A stretch of 64,000 bases of DNA, taken from the NCBI RefSeq assembly GCF_018687715.1, contig NC_056752.1, positions 4,278,001 through 4,342,000 on the forward strand. The letters run 5' to 3'. Position numbers and translations under genes: made by a program. Every line of letters starts with the position of its first letter. The stretch's first letter is position 1. Shown in pieces: positions 12,467 through 24,169 of this stretch. The DNA is from Carya illinoinensis (taxonomy: Eukaryota > Streptophyta > Magnoliopsida > Fagales > Juglandaceae). The notes beneath the pieces are model-generated. The model saw only the letters and a list, made by a program, of their open reading frames with translations. It searched no databases and was not told the DNA's origin.

Positions 12467-15262
12467 GAATTGCATAATTAAGTTATTTAAATGAGTGATT
12501 TATTTTATCAAATAAGAATTGAATACTTAATTATGCATCAAATTCTAATATTGAATGTCAAATTAATTGATGCCAATATTTTTGCACATCAAAGTCTCAT
12601 ATTTGCCCTTGAAATACTTAAACTATAATATCATTTCATTTATATATTGTAGGGCATTTATGGAAAGAAAGAAAGAATGAGACCTATGAGAAAATAGAGA
12701 AGTTAATTATGATTTTATGGAATCTCATCTAATAGAGATCACATGCACACATGCAGAAAAGTGCAAACATATTCGGACACCATGCAGCAGACCAACACAT
12801 GCAAACATGTAGCTGACAGCAACCACTCATTCGGACACAGCACTTGCAGAAAACTCACACGTGCAGCAGCAGTAGATTTGTTCTTTCTTTTTTGAGTAGT
12901 TGAACGTGCAGCAGCAGAGTTTATTCCTTCTCTCTTTTTTGAGTAGCTATACGTGCAGCAGGAGATCAATAGCCTCACTCGGACAGCACTCATACAAACT
13001 CACACATGCAATGCACATGCAGAACGAAACTCACACGGACACCGTGTAGCGGACCAACACATGCAAACATGCAGACTATTTACACAAGCAGCATCACATG
13101 CACACATGCAGAAAAGTACAAACACATTCAGACACCATGCAGCAGACCAACACATGCAAACATGCAGCTGACAGCAACCACTCATTCGGACACAACACTT
13201 GCAGAAAACTCACACGTGCAGCAGGAGATCAATAGCCTCACTCGGACAGCACTCATACAAACTCACACATGCAATAAACCACACCAGCTCACACATGCAG
13301 AAAAGTGACAGCAACTCACACATGCAGAAAACGTGACAGCAACTCACACATTCAGCAACATAGCAAACAGCAGCCTCACTCGGACAGCACTCATTCGAAC
13401 TCTCACACATGCAAACCAGCAGAACAAACACAGCAGACAACACACTTGGAAAGCAGCATGTTGCAGACACTCGGACAGCAGCAAAATTATTTCTCTCTTC
13501 CTTTTCGAAAGTTGAATGTGCAGCAGCAGAGAGTTTATTACCTTCTTTCTTTTGTTTTAAAAGTTGGAGCAACAGGAGAGCACATGAGATCATGGAAGGC
13601 AAGCTGTTCATTTCAGCTTTCTTGCTTCTGCACATGGAAGGTCACCACAGCATCACATGTACAGCTCACAAACACACGGCTATAAAATGAAAGAAGGCTG
13701 AAATGCTATGGGAGTTGGGGGGGAGCTTAGCTTGTATTTTTATTTTCATAGCTTTACTTTCTTTCTGTTTTTTTTTTTTTTTTTTGTTCTTCCAGACATT
13801 TTCTTTCTCTTCCGTTAGTAGCAGGCGGCTTGCTTGTCTTACTGGAGTTGTCTTCGTTTGGACGCAGCAGGTGGCAAGACAGCAGCCGGCTGGTTTTGCT
13901 TTACAAACATTAATATCAACTTTGCTTTTCGTTTAGATGCTAGCAGTAGAGTAGTCATTATTTTTATTTTCTTTCTTCTTCGTTTAAGACAGAAGCAGCT
14001 GGTTTGAATTTTATACATTAGTTTTTCTTGCTTTTGTTTTGAGTCCTTCGGTGCAGCAATAGTCTTGAATTTTAATTTCTTTTCCTTTTCATGTTAGACA
14101 CAAGGCGGCAGAGTAGAGGTTTTTAGTTTGTATTTTTTTTTCGTTCAGACAGAGAACAGGGGCGGAAGCTCCCATTTTGGCTGGTTATTGTTTTATTTTG
14201 TTGATATTTTCATGTTCTAGATTTTAGGCATTTGATATTTTTGCAGTTTTTGCTTTCTGTGTAGCTTGTTCTTTGGTTTCCTCTCTTTGTTTACTTGTTT
14301 CTTATTTATTTTACTTCAGCTTTCAATAAATTCACAAGTTTTAGACGAAAGCAGCAGAGTTGGTTTTATTCAGTCTCTCTTTTTCATTTAGACGCTAGGA
14401 AGTAGGAGAGTCTTTAGCTTTTATTTTCTTACTTTACGTTGAGTAGCAGGAGGAGGCTAATTTCTTTTTCTTTTCTTCTTAGCTCTGTCGTTTGGCGTGT
14501 TGAGGTGGCAGTTTCATTTTAGTTTTCTTAGTTTATTTATTTATTTAGTCTCGTTTGTTTTATTTCTTTGAGCTAATATTTTATAGACTATTTATTTTTC
14601 ATTCTAGGGTTTATTAGTTAGTATTTTCTTAGTTTTTGATATGGCATTAATTAGATTAATTTTTACAGCTAGAAACATCATGTGTAGCTAATTTTAGAAA
14701 CTTGGGTTGTGGAATGGGACGTGATTTGTTTTGGATTCTAGATCGATGCAATATTTTATGGTTGAATGTTGATTTCACTAAGTTACTAATTGGATTTAAA
14801 TTGAAAATAGATTGAAGCTCTTGCTCTTGTTTTGTTGTTGACGTAAGGCACAACAAAAGCTTAAAAATTATCAAGGCTTCTCTCGGTTGTTTGTTAATGT
14901 GTGTTTGACTAGTAAAGTAGAGAATCTATTAGGAAAATATTGCAAAACTTGAGCTTAAATTTGTATCTTCCGATTAGCAATGCCTTGATTGGATTGTTAA
15001 TCGAGAAAATTATCTAGAATCCGAAATAAAGAGAGTCTCATACCCAACCCAAGTGTTCGTTAATTTGTTTGTTTTAGAAACTCTAATTTCAACTTCAATT
15101 ATCTTCTTGCATTGCATTTGAATTTTATTTTCATCTCTCATACTTGATTCATTTGTTACTCACAAATCTCTTATACGCTTTGATAACCCATTGTCCCTGT
15201 GGAATACGATCCTGGACTTATCCTTGATACAACTTGACACTTCTACACTTGGAAGCACATTT
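12467..15262. mobile_element. Nested insertion in G1 gag, probably a ~2.8 kb solo LTR
   Basis: The G1 gag text stops at about 12464 and resumes at 15263 (TCACCTGGCTGAACACTTGG, reading HLAEHLENFKAHITLYG), so ~2.8 kb is inserted. The insert starts GTTAGAATTGCATAATTAAG and near its 3' end reads CATTGTCCCTGTGGAATACG. I associate that wording with the 3' end of long plant gypsy LTRs. It has no coding domain. Inside are duplicated CACATGCA-rich blocks (12741-12960 and 13098-13290) and T-rich sequence (13700-15150). The exact ends and target-site duplication are not clear. Confidence 0.55.
12741..13440. repeat. Duplicated ACATGCA-rich blocks inside the nested LTR
   Basis: A block of about 130 bp (CACATGCACACATGCAGAAA ... 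CTCACACGTGCAGCAG) occurs at about 12741-12870 and again at about 13098-13225. The flanking phrase AGATCAATAGCCTCACTCGG occurs at about 12962 and 13227. Shorter CTCACACATGCAGAAAA repeats follow to 13340. The reading frames that span this zone are products of the repeat, not genes. Confidence 0.75.
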
Positions 15263-16179
15263 GACCACGAGTCACCTGGCTGAACACTTGGAGAACTTTA
15301 AGGCGCATATCACACTCTATGGCTTCCCTAGAGAAATTGCCTACCGAGCTTTTCCTCTGACTCTAAAGTAAATGGCAAGAGGGTGGTTTTGAACTCTCTG
15401 ACCACAATCAATCAATAGCTTCTAGGAACTAGCCAAGCACTTCTTAACACAATTTATGCCAAGTAGAAGGTGATAGCGCCCATCGGCATACCTTTTAATA
15501 GTTAAGCAGAGAGAGGAAGAGAGTCTGGTGCCATACCTCACCTGTTTTAATAAAGAGAGGTTGACAATCGAAAACCAGGATGAGAAGATCACTCTAGCCT
15601 CCCTCCTAGGTGGGATCTGGCCGCACAACCCTTTTATGGCAGAGCTAGCCAAGAAGACCCCGTCTACCCTAAGGGAGTTCATGGACAGGACAGATGATTT
15701 TGTAAATGTTGAAGATACACTACAAGCCCTTGTAGGCCCCGAGAAAAGATAAGCAGGGGGCAGAATGTAAAACCAACCTAGGCGATAAGAAACTTCTGTC
15801 AGGTTATTGGGACAGAAGACAAGAAAGATGTCCTGAGCACAACAACAGATTGATGTACAACAATCTATATGTGCAAGAAAGGGAGGAGTCGAGCAAAGAA
15901 TATAGCCAATCTAGAGCAGGCAATCGTGATTGCAAATATCATCAGAAGAGTTCGCATTGGACAGAAGACTGCACAACCATGAAGAAAAGGGTCACTGAAC
16001 TGGCGGGCATGGGAGAGTTAGAGTGGATGGTTGTAGAATTCTCGAAGCCTAAGCGACGGTATGAACGAGAGCACAACCAACAAAGAGAGGACATCCCAGA
16101 TAGGTGGCAAGATTCTTGTTGCAACAACAAGCCCTCAAAAGATGATGGGGATAGGGTGCCCCGGGGTGCAATCAGATGA
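15263..16179 (+). pseudogene. G1 gag C-terminal part with zinc-knuckle-like block
   Basis: This is the continuation of gag after the nested insertion. It runs from HLxEHLENFKAHITLYGFP (15265-15330) through ITLASLLGGIWPHNPFMAEL (about 15585-15645) and STLREFMDRTDDFVNVEDTL (about 15663-15722). The final part is CKYHQKSSHWTEDCTTMKKR (about 15930-15990), the CxxHxxxxHxTExC block found near the end of plant gypsy gags. Stops at several places make it a pseudogene. Confidence 0.8.
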
Positions 16180-16471
16180 AGTTTCCTAACCGATGATGGG
16201 ACAAGAGAAACATATGGCGAGCAGCCTTCTTGTCTCGCCCTGGGAATGCAGAGCACTTGGAGAACCTTACCCATGATAACAAAGTTTTTATTTTCTATTT
16301 GATTTATTATTTTATTGATGAGACTCTTTTTGCATATTTATTGAACATCTGGCAAACATTAAAATTAACAATTCTATTTGTATGCTGAATAAAGTGCCCC
16401 TTACAGATCAGTCTCGCCTTATCCATAAAAGCATATGGCGGTCAATTCTTCACCACATTGCAAAAAGGAAA

Positions 16472-16846
16472 GGTCAGGGATCGCCCAATCATTAAACACC
16501 AATGACGAGCTATCAACCTCGCGGTGCCATGTAAAAAGGCAGGAGAGGTCAAGGATTGCCCGACCATTAAACACCAATGACGAGTTATCACACTCGCAGT
16601 GCCATGAGAAAAGGGCACGGACATAGTAGACCATACCACCCTTAAACACCAATGACAAGCAATCAGCCTCACGGTGCCATGTAAAAAGGTGGAAAAGGTC
16701 AGGGACCGCCCGACCATTAAACACCAACAATGAGCTATCAGCCTCGCGGTGCCATGCAAAAAGGCAGGAAAGGTCAGGGACCGCCCGACCATTAAACACC
16801 AATGATGAGTTATCACACTCACAATGCCATGTAAAAAGGAAACTCC
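16472..16846. repeat. 75-bp minisatellite, five copies
   Basis: Five units start GGTCAGGGA or a variant and contain TTAAACACCAATGA and GGTGCCATG. The unit is 75 bp, 25 codons, so a frame without stops stays open. The minus strand reads five 25-residue repeats of the form LFTWHxExDxSSLVFNGRA. Confidence 0.9.
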
Positions 16847-16958
16847 TTGATGCCCAAGTTAGTCTTCTCGCCAGGAAGCCCATTGCCGCCAGAGCAAAGC
16901 TCAGGTATTTAAATCTCAACTTTTTAATTTTTATACTAACCTATTCTTTTTAAGTAAA

Positions 16959-17088
16959 CAAATGCCTCTGGGCGAGTAACAGCACAAATGCCACTAGACG
17001 AGCAACTATACAAAAGCCTATAGGCGAGCAAGAGGACAAATGCTTCTAGGCGAGCAAAAGGATAAATACTTTTGGGCGAGCAAGTATT
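16959..17088. repeat. 26-bp minisatellite, five copies
   Basis: The unit is CAAATGCxxCTxGGCGAGCAA plus five bases, repeated at 16959, 16985, 17011, 17037 and 17063, with a few substitutions per unit. Confidence 0.9.
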
Positions 17089-17693
17089 TAGCAGTCTCAA
17101 CCGTGCAAAAATATTGTTACAAAAGCACTCTAGGATAAATAGTTTTTCCATGCAATAAGCAATCTCTCAGGCAAATTTTCACAGACTCAAAACTGAGCTC
17201 CACGCTCACACTCAATGCGGTCAAGTACATCTCCTGCCTATCTCTCCAAGCTGAGCCACTCACCGCTTAGCACGAAACGAACAAAAGACTACAGACTAGA
17301 CAACAAACTAGGGATCGAACGGGATACCAGTGACCAAGTTTCTAAATTTATTTTACAGATTATTAATTTGAAGATTCTCAAGGTCTTCTAAGGCTTCACA
17401 ACTACCAAAACTGCTTTTTCTATAGATTACCTCAATTACAGTTGACTTGAAGACTCCCAAGACAACCAAAAGGCCGAGCCACCAAAGGTCGAGCCTTGTG
17501 CACGATGCAGCCAACTGATAGCTAACCAAAAGGAAATGAAGACACCCACGCGCACTAGCATGGATCCTCGGTGGGGTAGGGAAAAACAAAAGTAAATGAA
17601 TGCCCATGAGCCGATGGGGTAAAAGGCAAGTACAAAGAATGCAAAGTATTTAATTTCTCACGTGATGATCATGAAGAAAATTAGCGGGGTAAC

Positions 17694-18022
17694 TGGAATG
17701 GATATTTGCATGGTAACTCTTAACAGAATATAAACTCAGACTCCTGAGAGGAAAGAGATTTAGGTTCCTAATAGGAGAGAAACTCATACTCCTACAAGGA
17801 AAATGATTCACAAGACTAATTAGACTCTTATCACTCTAAGGAAATAACCTCTATAAATAGTCTACAAGAAGTAGCAAATCCTTAACTTGGTTTACTATAC
17901 ATTCTTACTCTCATATTATTATTCTGAATTTGGTATCGGAGATTCCATGGGACAACCAGGGCGCTCCTTCATTTGTTGCAAGTGATCCATGTGGTAGGTG
18001 GTGGTGAAACACGTCCTTAACA
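17694..18022 (+). mobile_element. G1 3' LTR
   Basis: It starts TGGAATGGATATTTG and ends ACACGTCCTTAACA. It aligns with the 5' LTR but lacks about 90 bp of it near the start. The many differences between the two LTRs mean the insertion is not recent. Confidence 0.8.
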
Positions 18023-18307
18023 TAGTCAAAGTGAGACATAAATGTCCCCAGATTTCATGATGGCCAAAAATCTATAAATAGTACTAAGAGGTTAAGGGTT
18101 CTCATCTACAATATTATTGTGCATTTAGCCATCAGGAGACAGTCAGTTATAAAGTTGTTAAGGTGATCCTTCTCTCATAGTCTGGTCAGATTCATTTTCA
18201 AAAGGTAGTGGATGGAGATAAGTTTTCTAACTATTATTATTTTATTATCGTGGATTATAGAAAATCAAAAATCTAATTATTAATATTTCATATTAAAATA
18301 TTTAACA
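18023..18307 (+). mobile_element. Copia-A 3' LTR, right piece
   Basis: It matches the 3' part of the family LTR and ends TATTTAACA, the same end as at 6046. Its first ~71 bp (18028-18098) repeat the last ~71 bp of the left piece (11485-11555), so the split is not a simple insertion with a short target duplication. Confidence 0.75.
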
Positions 18308-18360
18308 ACCAGAACTTGGTCCAACTAAGAAGAAGCCAAAATTCTCGACCAGTCAAAATA

Positions 18361-18778
18361 TGTTGGATACCAACCCACAATTGATAAATTACTGTGTGGG
18401 AAGTGTAGAAGCTTATGAGAGAAGTAGAAAAGAAGGAAATTGGAGATTCTAGAGAGGGAAGAGAACCATGAGAAAATGAAGTTTTCCATGGAAAAGGGTT
18501 AGGAATTGCTACCCTTAATGGAAGAAAGCACTTAGAAAACAGTGGATAAGGGTCTTGGCCTATCTATATATATAGACATGTGATTCTCCATTAGTCATAA
18601 TTTTTTATTAACGTAAATAAAGATAGGATGAAAACTCCTACCCTATACTCTCCGTATAGAAATCTGTGAGGGTTCATAATCCAGAAACAATCGATTCCTA
18701 CGAATACTTGATCAACGATGGTTAGAGGTTAGTGGTCTAATGATTATTTTATTATTAGATATCCTCCCAAATTTTACA
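18361..18778 (+). mobile_element. Copia-B 5' LTR
   Basis: It starts TGTTGGATACCAACCC and ends AATTTTACA, 418 bp, followed by a primer-binding-site-like sequence. It includes a TATCTATATATATAG box near 18560. No second copy is in the window, so the boundaries rest on the TG...CA ends and the primer-binding site alone. Confidence 0.6.
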
Positions 18779-19383
18779 ATAGTGATATCAAAGCAAACTC
18801 TTGTGCTACGTTGGTTGGTATGAATTTCGATTGTTATGTGGATTGTTGGTTGGAATACATGTTTGGATATCTGGATTTATTTTTATTTGAGTTATTGATA
18901 GAGTTCGTTTATGTGATTTAAAAAAATAAAAATAAAAATTCTCATTTTGACCCAGATTAGGATTAGGGTCTAAATTGCAGACCTAACTAAAGGTTAGGGA
19001 TGAATTGTCAAGCTTGTTGCCAAGCCAAGTTGCACCTCATGCGCGTGCAATGTGCAAAGTATTATTTTTGATAAACCATTTTAATTAATTAATAGGAAAT
19101 GAAATAGCGCATTTTCAAATCACGCCTCTCAAGGCATGTGCAGTTGCTTTTATTTGAAAAGACATGATATTTCCTAGCATGTATCTTGCAGTCCTCTGGT
19201 GTTGGGATTCAATTCAATTGAATCCTTAAACCAAATGACACGTATGGAAACTTGACCACTGGATGGTTGAAACTTGAGTCTTAGTTGGTGAAAATGTGAT
19301 TTTTTTTTCTTTTATTGTTTGTATAAAATAATAAAACATTTGGTGAAAAGGACAATGCATAAAACATCATATTTAATTGTATT

Positions 19384-20007
19384 TGTTAGGTGTATTTTCG
19401 TCAGGGCCTAAATCTCATGATACTGGCCAGGCCCAATTACTTCGTCAGGCCCTATGAGCTCTAGGAATGCTAGCCCAACCCCGGAAGGGCCCCCTTGGTA
19501 GTCTGGGTCGGGTGGGCTTTGGACCCTGTGTAGGTTGGAGTTAATCATCAACATTGAGATAGGACATTGCAGAAGGGCACGATAAACCATAATTGGGAAA
19601 AATGAAGAAACAACATCAGGTAATTTTGCCAGAAACCCACACCACATTAAATGACTGACACCAAGAAAACTACGCTGCATTAAATACAGTATGGCGGTGG
19701 AGACTCCAGAGAGAGGCATCCCTCTGCCCCAGAACACAAGGCATGGCTCTCCTAACCTGAAGGACCAGGTATAAAAGGTCGCCAGAACTATGAGATAAGG
19801 GGACGAATTCAAGAATATTGTCAACTATACACCATTGTTATCTTCTTCTTTAAGCATTTTTTCATCTCTACTCTATACTAACTTTGGCATCAGAAGTTCC
19901 CCAGGCCACCTCAAGGTCACCCCTCTCCCACCTCAGGATCCGCCACGAGTGAAGACCTGCGTCAATGAGCAACCCGACCTGAGGGTGTACGAAACATGAC
20001 GTTAACA
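19384..20007 (+). mobile_element. G2 5' LTR
   Basis: It is 624 bp, starting TGTTAGGTGTATTTTCG and ending CATGACGTTAACA. A TATAAAAGG promoter box lies near 19771, shared with the 3' LTR. Confidence 0.85.
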
Positions 20008-20060
20008 TTTGGCGCCGTCTGTGGGATTTGACCAATCTTACTGTTGAGCATGTCCTTTGT

Positions 20061-21360
20061 ATGCCTGTGATGACCCATTCTCAACTGGCACGAGAGCAGA
20101 ATGAAGGCATGGTAAGCGGCACAGAAGCAAGGTTGGACACAATAGAGCAGCTCATAGGAAGGCTCAAAAAAGAAGTGAACGACCTTCGGGAGGAAAACCA
20201 AGCCCTCAAGGATAACTTCTGTGACTCGATGCACCAGGACAAGCCCAATGTCAGCAAACACCATTCGAGAAAAGAGGAAGAGGGTAATAATGCCCAGGAT
20301 GAAAGAAAACGCATGTAGTAGGACCTGTGTAAACTTCAGGGAAAGTATGAGGAGGTATTGAGGAAAATGGGCAGTTCATCCTCAGTAGACCAACTACTAG
20401 TTAGCACGGACCTACCTGACAGTGCATGGGTGATGGTGGTCCCATTGCCACCATAGTTGACGAGCCGACCTGCCTATTCCTCACTCATTTCATGGCCAAT
20501 CGAAGATGAAGATGCCCGGCTGCTTACCTCTTCACCATCAAGCAAAGGGAAGATGAGAGCCTGAAAACTTACCTGGTTAGGTTCAACAAGGAGTGGATAA
20601 CTGCAGAAGATCAAGACTAGAAGATCACGCTGGTGGTATTGCTCGGTGGGGTCTAGCCCTAATCAATGTTCATGGTAGAGCTGGCAAAAAAGACCCCTGC
20701 CACCCTCTGAGAGTTCATGGATCAGGCCAACAACTTCATCAATGCAAAGGATACCCTCCACACCCTGACTGAACCCCGACAGAAGGAGGTGGAGGGGGCG
20801 CACAAAAGGGAAAAGGCCTTAACCAAAGGCCCCACGCGAAAGAAGGTGGAATGCAAATAGCGGGAGTCAAGAAAGGAGGAGCCCGCTAGGGGTGGCATGC
20901 GGCATAGGTATGACCATTCGACGTTCATCATCGTGAAGAAATAAAAGCAACACACCTCGGGGGAACGTCGCTACTACACCCACCATTGAACCACTTCCCA
21001 TGGCACAGAGGAGTGCCAATCACCTCCAACAGGCTACCGTCCACTGCGGTATCCACCCTTCTAACAGAGAGAATAGCCCTAGAGGGGACTCTCGAGGGAA
21101 AGGAGTCCCGCCTAGGAACACCAACAAAGGAGGCGGGAGAGCCCAAGAAGAAGAGACATGCAGCGCAAGTCGCCCCCACCCTCTCAACAAGTGTACCAAA
21201 CGGTTCCCCCAACAGGGGAGATTAGCACCATCGCGGGAGGCTTCGTTGGTGGAGGGGCAACTTCATCCGGGAGAAAAGCTCATGCCAGAAAAGCCCGATA
21301 CGGAGAAGTTTACTCAGCTTCCTACCAACCCCCAAAGCACCCCCCCGAATTGAGTCCGCT
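20061..21360 (+). pseudogene. G2 gag remnant
   Basis: It opens with a coiled-coil segment (GTEARLDTIEQLIGRLKKEV and ENQALKDNF, about 20119-20220). A stop follows near 20318. Pieces in shifting frames then correspond to the gag core: a YLVRFNKEW-like block near 20570 and an LVVLLGGV-like block near 20630. The arrangement resembles the G1 gag. The C-terminal part after 20880 is basic and low in complexity. Several stops and shifts make it non-functional. Confidence 0.7.
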
Positions 21361-21429
21361 CCTGTAATCTTTTTTGGGGAAGCTAATGAGGAAGGGGTAT
21401 TCTATCCGCACGACGACTTATTGGTAGTC

Positions 21430-21888
21430 ACCATGTAGATCACCAACTTTACAACTAGAAGAATCCTCATTGACAACGACAGTTTGACGGACATTTTATT
21501 CTGGGATGTGTTTATCCTCATGGGAATAGACATGGCTCCACTCTAACTAGTCCCAGTGCTATTTAAAGGCTTTCTAGGAGAAAAGGTCCAACCAGATAGG
21601 ATCATCACCCTATCAGTTTTGGTGGGCAACCCTCCCTGTGTCAGCTCAGTTATGGTCGACTTTCTGGTAGTGAAGGCTCATTCCTCTTACAACGCCATCA
21701 TCGGCCACCCAACACTTAACCAGCTGCGAGCCATCACCTCCACCTACCATATGAAAATCAAGTTCCCTACAGTTCAAGGAACCAGTGAGATCCGAGGAGA
21801 GCAGGCCTCGAGGCAGGAATGCTACATGCAGGAGCTAAAATCCACCAGAGGGGAAGTGACAAGCTACATGGACATGTGCCAATCTTGA
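21430..21888 (+). pseudogene. G2 retropepsin-type protease remnant
   Basis: The frame reads TRRILIDNDSLTDILFWDVF, one stop at about 21544, and then an open frame 21556-21888 with the block VDFLVVKAHSSYNAIIGHP and TSTYHMKIKFPT. Plant gypsy proteases have LIDNGSSADIL at the active site. Here the glycine of DNG is replaced by Asp, which would be expected to inactivate it even without the stop. Confidence 0.8.
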
Positions 21889-24169
21889 AGTAGTGACAGG
21901 CTCACATCAAGATGCAAGCTATCCCGACTAGAAGGGAGGAGAAGGGGCGCATGCCAAGAAGAAAGGACAACTGGGGCCCTTCCCTTTTTTTCTTACATTT
22001 TATTTCGTCTTTTGTCTACTTGCTTTATAAGTATGAACTTATGGTAGATTAATGAAAATACTGGATCTCTTTCAGGAAGCTTGCAAAACCAATCCCAAAT
22101 TGCAAATGACTACGATTCTTAAGCAATGAACAAAGGCTCGTAAGAGGATACACCTCACACAGGAAAGCTCCCTCGAGGATCCACCTCAAGTGGGAAAGCA
22201 CTTCTGAGAGAATGAATGAAGGCTCCCCTTAGGGAATGACGGGCCTCTCCTGAGGCCACGCACCTCACCTGGGAAAGCTCTCATGAGGGAATGCTCCCTT
22301 GAAAGAATGACGAACCTCCCCTGAGGCCACGCACCTTATGCGAGAAAGCTCACCCGAGGGAATGCTTTTCTGAGGGAATAAACCAAGGCTCCCCTGAGGG
22401 AAGGAACAAACCTCACCAGAGGAAATACTCCTCACGCGGGAAAGCTCCCAGGCTCGGGAAAGCTCCTATCAAGGAAAGCTCCCCTGAGAGGATGACGATC
22501 CTCTCCTAGAGGGAATGCTCCCAGGCGTGGGAAAGTTTCCATAAGGGAATGAATGAAGGCTTCCCTGAGGGAAAGATAGACCTCCCCTGAGGAAATCTCC
22601 TCAAACGGGGAAAGCTCCTGTAAGGGAATGAACGAAGGCTCCCCAGTAAGAGAAATTTTCCTGAGGGAGCGGAATGTGGGTAGTCTGGAAACCAGCTCAA
22701 ACCCGCAGTGGCCTTGGAGTCCCACCACACTGAGTCGGCAAGATAGGTCGATAATTGTCAAGTTAAATTACATATATACATCTACGCATTGGCTTTTGCA
22801 GCAAACTTGGTCGGGTTTGGCTTACGCACCGCTAGACCATCTACTGAAAAGATGCCAAGTCAGCAAGATAGCGCATCGAGGGAATCTTCATCGCTACTTC
22901 AGCTATGCAATGTAATTCAAGCAAGATGGGGACCTTATATGCAAGATCGCAAGCAGGATGCACTACAAATGGCCTCAGGGGTTAGCAAGGGCAAAAGGTC
23001 AGTTATGCCTAGCAGGCTACTGGCAGGTTAATCATCAACTCACTATGATATGAGAAAACAAACAGTGTGTCACTGCTCATGATAAGCATGCGTAATGAAA
23101 AGCATCGCAAGTAAAAGCATAAAAAATAAAAGGCAACTGAATAAGAAGACATAAGAAGAGAAATTTTATTCATCAACTGCTAAAGAGATATAAAAGAGAA
23201 AGAGATACAAAAGAGAAATATCCTGGCCTGAGCAAGCCCAGGACACCAGAAATCCCCTTTGATAACCTAGCCAGGGAAGGAAGCCTTACTCTTCCCAGAT
23301 GTGGAGGCAACTCGAGATGTAAGGAAGAACCGTGAACTGCACAAGGAGTTATGAGGCAGGGAAATCCATTGAACGATTTTCCCGCAAAACTGTGGACATG
23401 TCATCTTTTCAAAACATCTCCCAGTAATGAAGAACAACATAACTTTTGGAAGGGCATCTGTAGGAGCCTCAAGGAGGCCGCCAAACGCATGTTTCTATGG
23501 AAACTCATCGCAGGACTCGGCATCACAAGGCCAACTCTGAGCCATGTTACCCATCGAAGTTAAGAGCAACTAGTATGAGTGCAAGGGGGGAGGAAAGAAA
23601 GCAGGATTTCAGAACACTTGAGGAAGCGGGAGGAAACACTTGGAGGGAGGCAACGAATGAGGAAATGCCTATATATAGGTTGGGAATGACATTTTACATC
23701 CCAAGGTTCAAAGTATATGCACGTTGAAGCGCTCTATCAGATCATAGGCGAATCTCATGGAAATCTCCAATGTAGATTTCATGGCACGTATGGGGGAAAC
23801 AACACCCATGACATAAAGGCAAGATAACCAACAAATGAGCAATGAATGACTGACTATTCGTAATCCTTCCAGGTCCACAAGAGAAATGCCAACCATCAAT
23901 TCACTCCCTCAGGAAGGCTAAAGGGCAAGTACAACAATAACGACAGAAGACTAGAATTCAAAGCGTCACCTTGGAAAGGAAAATACTACAAGTAAACGGC
24001 AGCCAAACAGTGCAAGAGGATTAGTCAGAGCATGAGAAGGAAGTCAGGGCATAAAAGAAAAATACATGTCTTTATTGATTAATCCACCTATAATTTACAA
24101 AGGGACACGTGGCATTTACTACGAACACGGCCCCAAGAAAGTAAACAACAAGGAAAAGAAGGACTACAA
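21889..24169. other. G2 interior where pol would be expected; no pol found
   Basis: It contains irregular repeats built on CTCCCCTGAGGGAATG and GGGAAAGCTC (22130-22690). Short open frames after that (22628-22915, 23351-23727) have no reverse transcriptase, RNase H or integrase motifs. Confidence 0.6.
22130..22690. repeat. Irregular minisatellite of CTCCCTGAGGGAATG-type units in G2
   Basis: The words GGGAAAGCTCxC, CCTGAGGGAATG and GAACGAAGGCTCCCC return more than a dozen times in varied order. The unit is uneven, about 35-90 bp. CTCCCCTGAGGGAA is partly self-complementary, so folded RNA is likely. Confidence 0.75.

Larger units (their letters stand above)
16180..17693. other. G1 non-coding tail between gag and 3' LTR
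   Basis: No protease or polymerase motif is seen. The tail holds two minisatellites (16472-16846 and 16959-17088) and unremarkable sequence up to the 3' LTR. The long antisense frame 16419-16919 is explained by the 75-bp repeat. Confidence 0.6.
11550..18022 (+). mobile_element. G1: non-autonomous Ty3/gypsy-type element, gag only
   Basis: The two LTRs are 11550-11966 and 17694-18022. The 5' one is followed at 11967 by TTTGGCACTGTCTGTGGGA, the decayed form of the TTTGGCGCCGTCTGTGGGA primer-binding region of many plant gypsy elements. The interior has a gag N-terminus (12078-12466), a ~2.8 kb nested insertion, more gag ending in a zinc-knuckle-like block (15263-16179), and then two minisatellites. 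No protease, reverse transcriptase, RNase H or integrase is visible, and the space after gag is only ~1.5 kb. The element probably depended on a relative for movement. Confidence 0.8.
5813..18307 (+). mobile_element. Copia-A: decayed Ty1/copia retrotransposon, split by nested insertions
   Basis: The parts in order are a 5'-truncated LTR (5813-6046), a primer-binding site (6047-6060), a decayed gag-pol (about 6061-11340), a polypurine tract GCCAAGTAGGAGAA (11346-11359), and a 3' LTR in two pieces (11360-11549 and 18023-18307). A gypsy-type element (11550-18022) separates the pieces. Coding remnants of the GAG-pre-integrase, integrase, reverse transcriptase C-terminus and RNase H can be read in the usual Copia order, all broken by stops. 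The element is dead and old, since LTR copies differ at many positions. Confidence 0.85.

Noticed and set aside
12739..13690. Several overlapping His/Cys/Thr-rich open frames (up to 141 codons)
   Set aside because: They are read-throughs of the ACATGCA repeats in the nested LTR; every frame is open for the same reason.
16419..16919. 166-codon antisense protein with 25-residue repeats
   Set aside because: Explained by the 75-bp minisatellite; a repeat length divisible by three keeps a frame open without selection.
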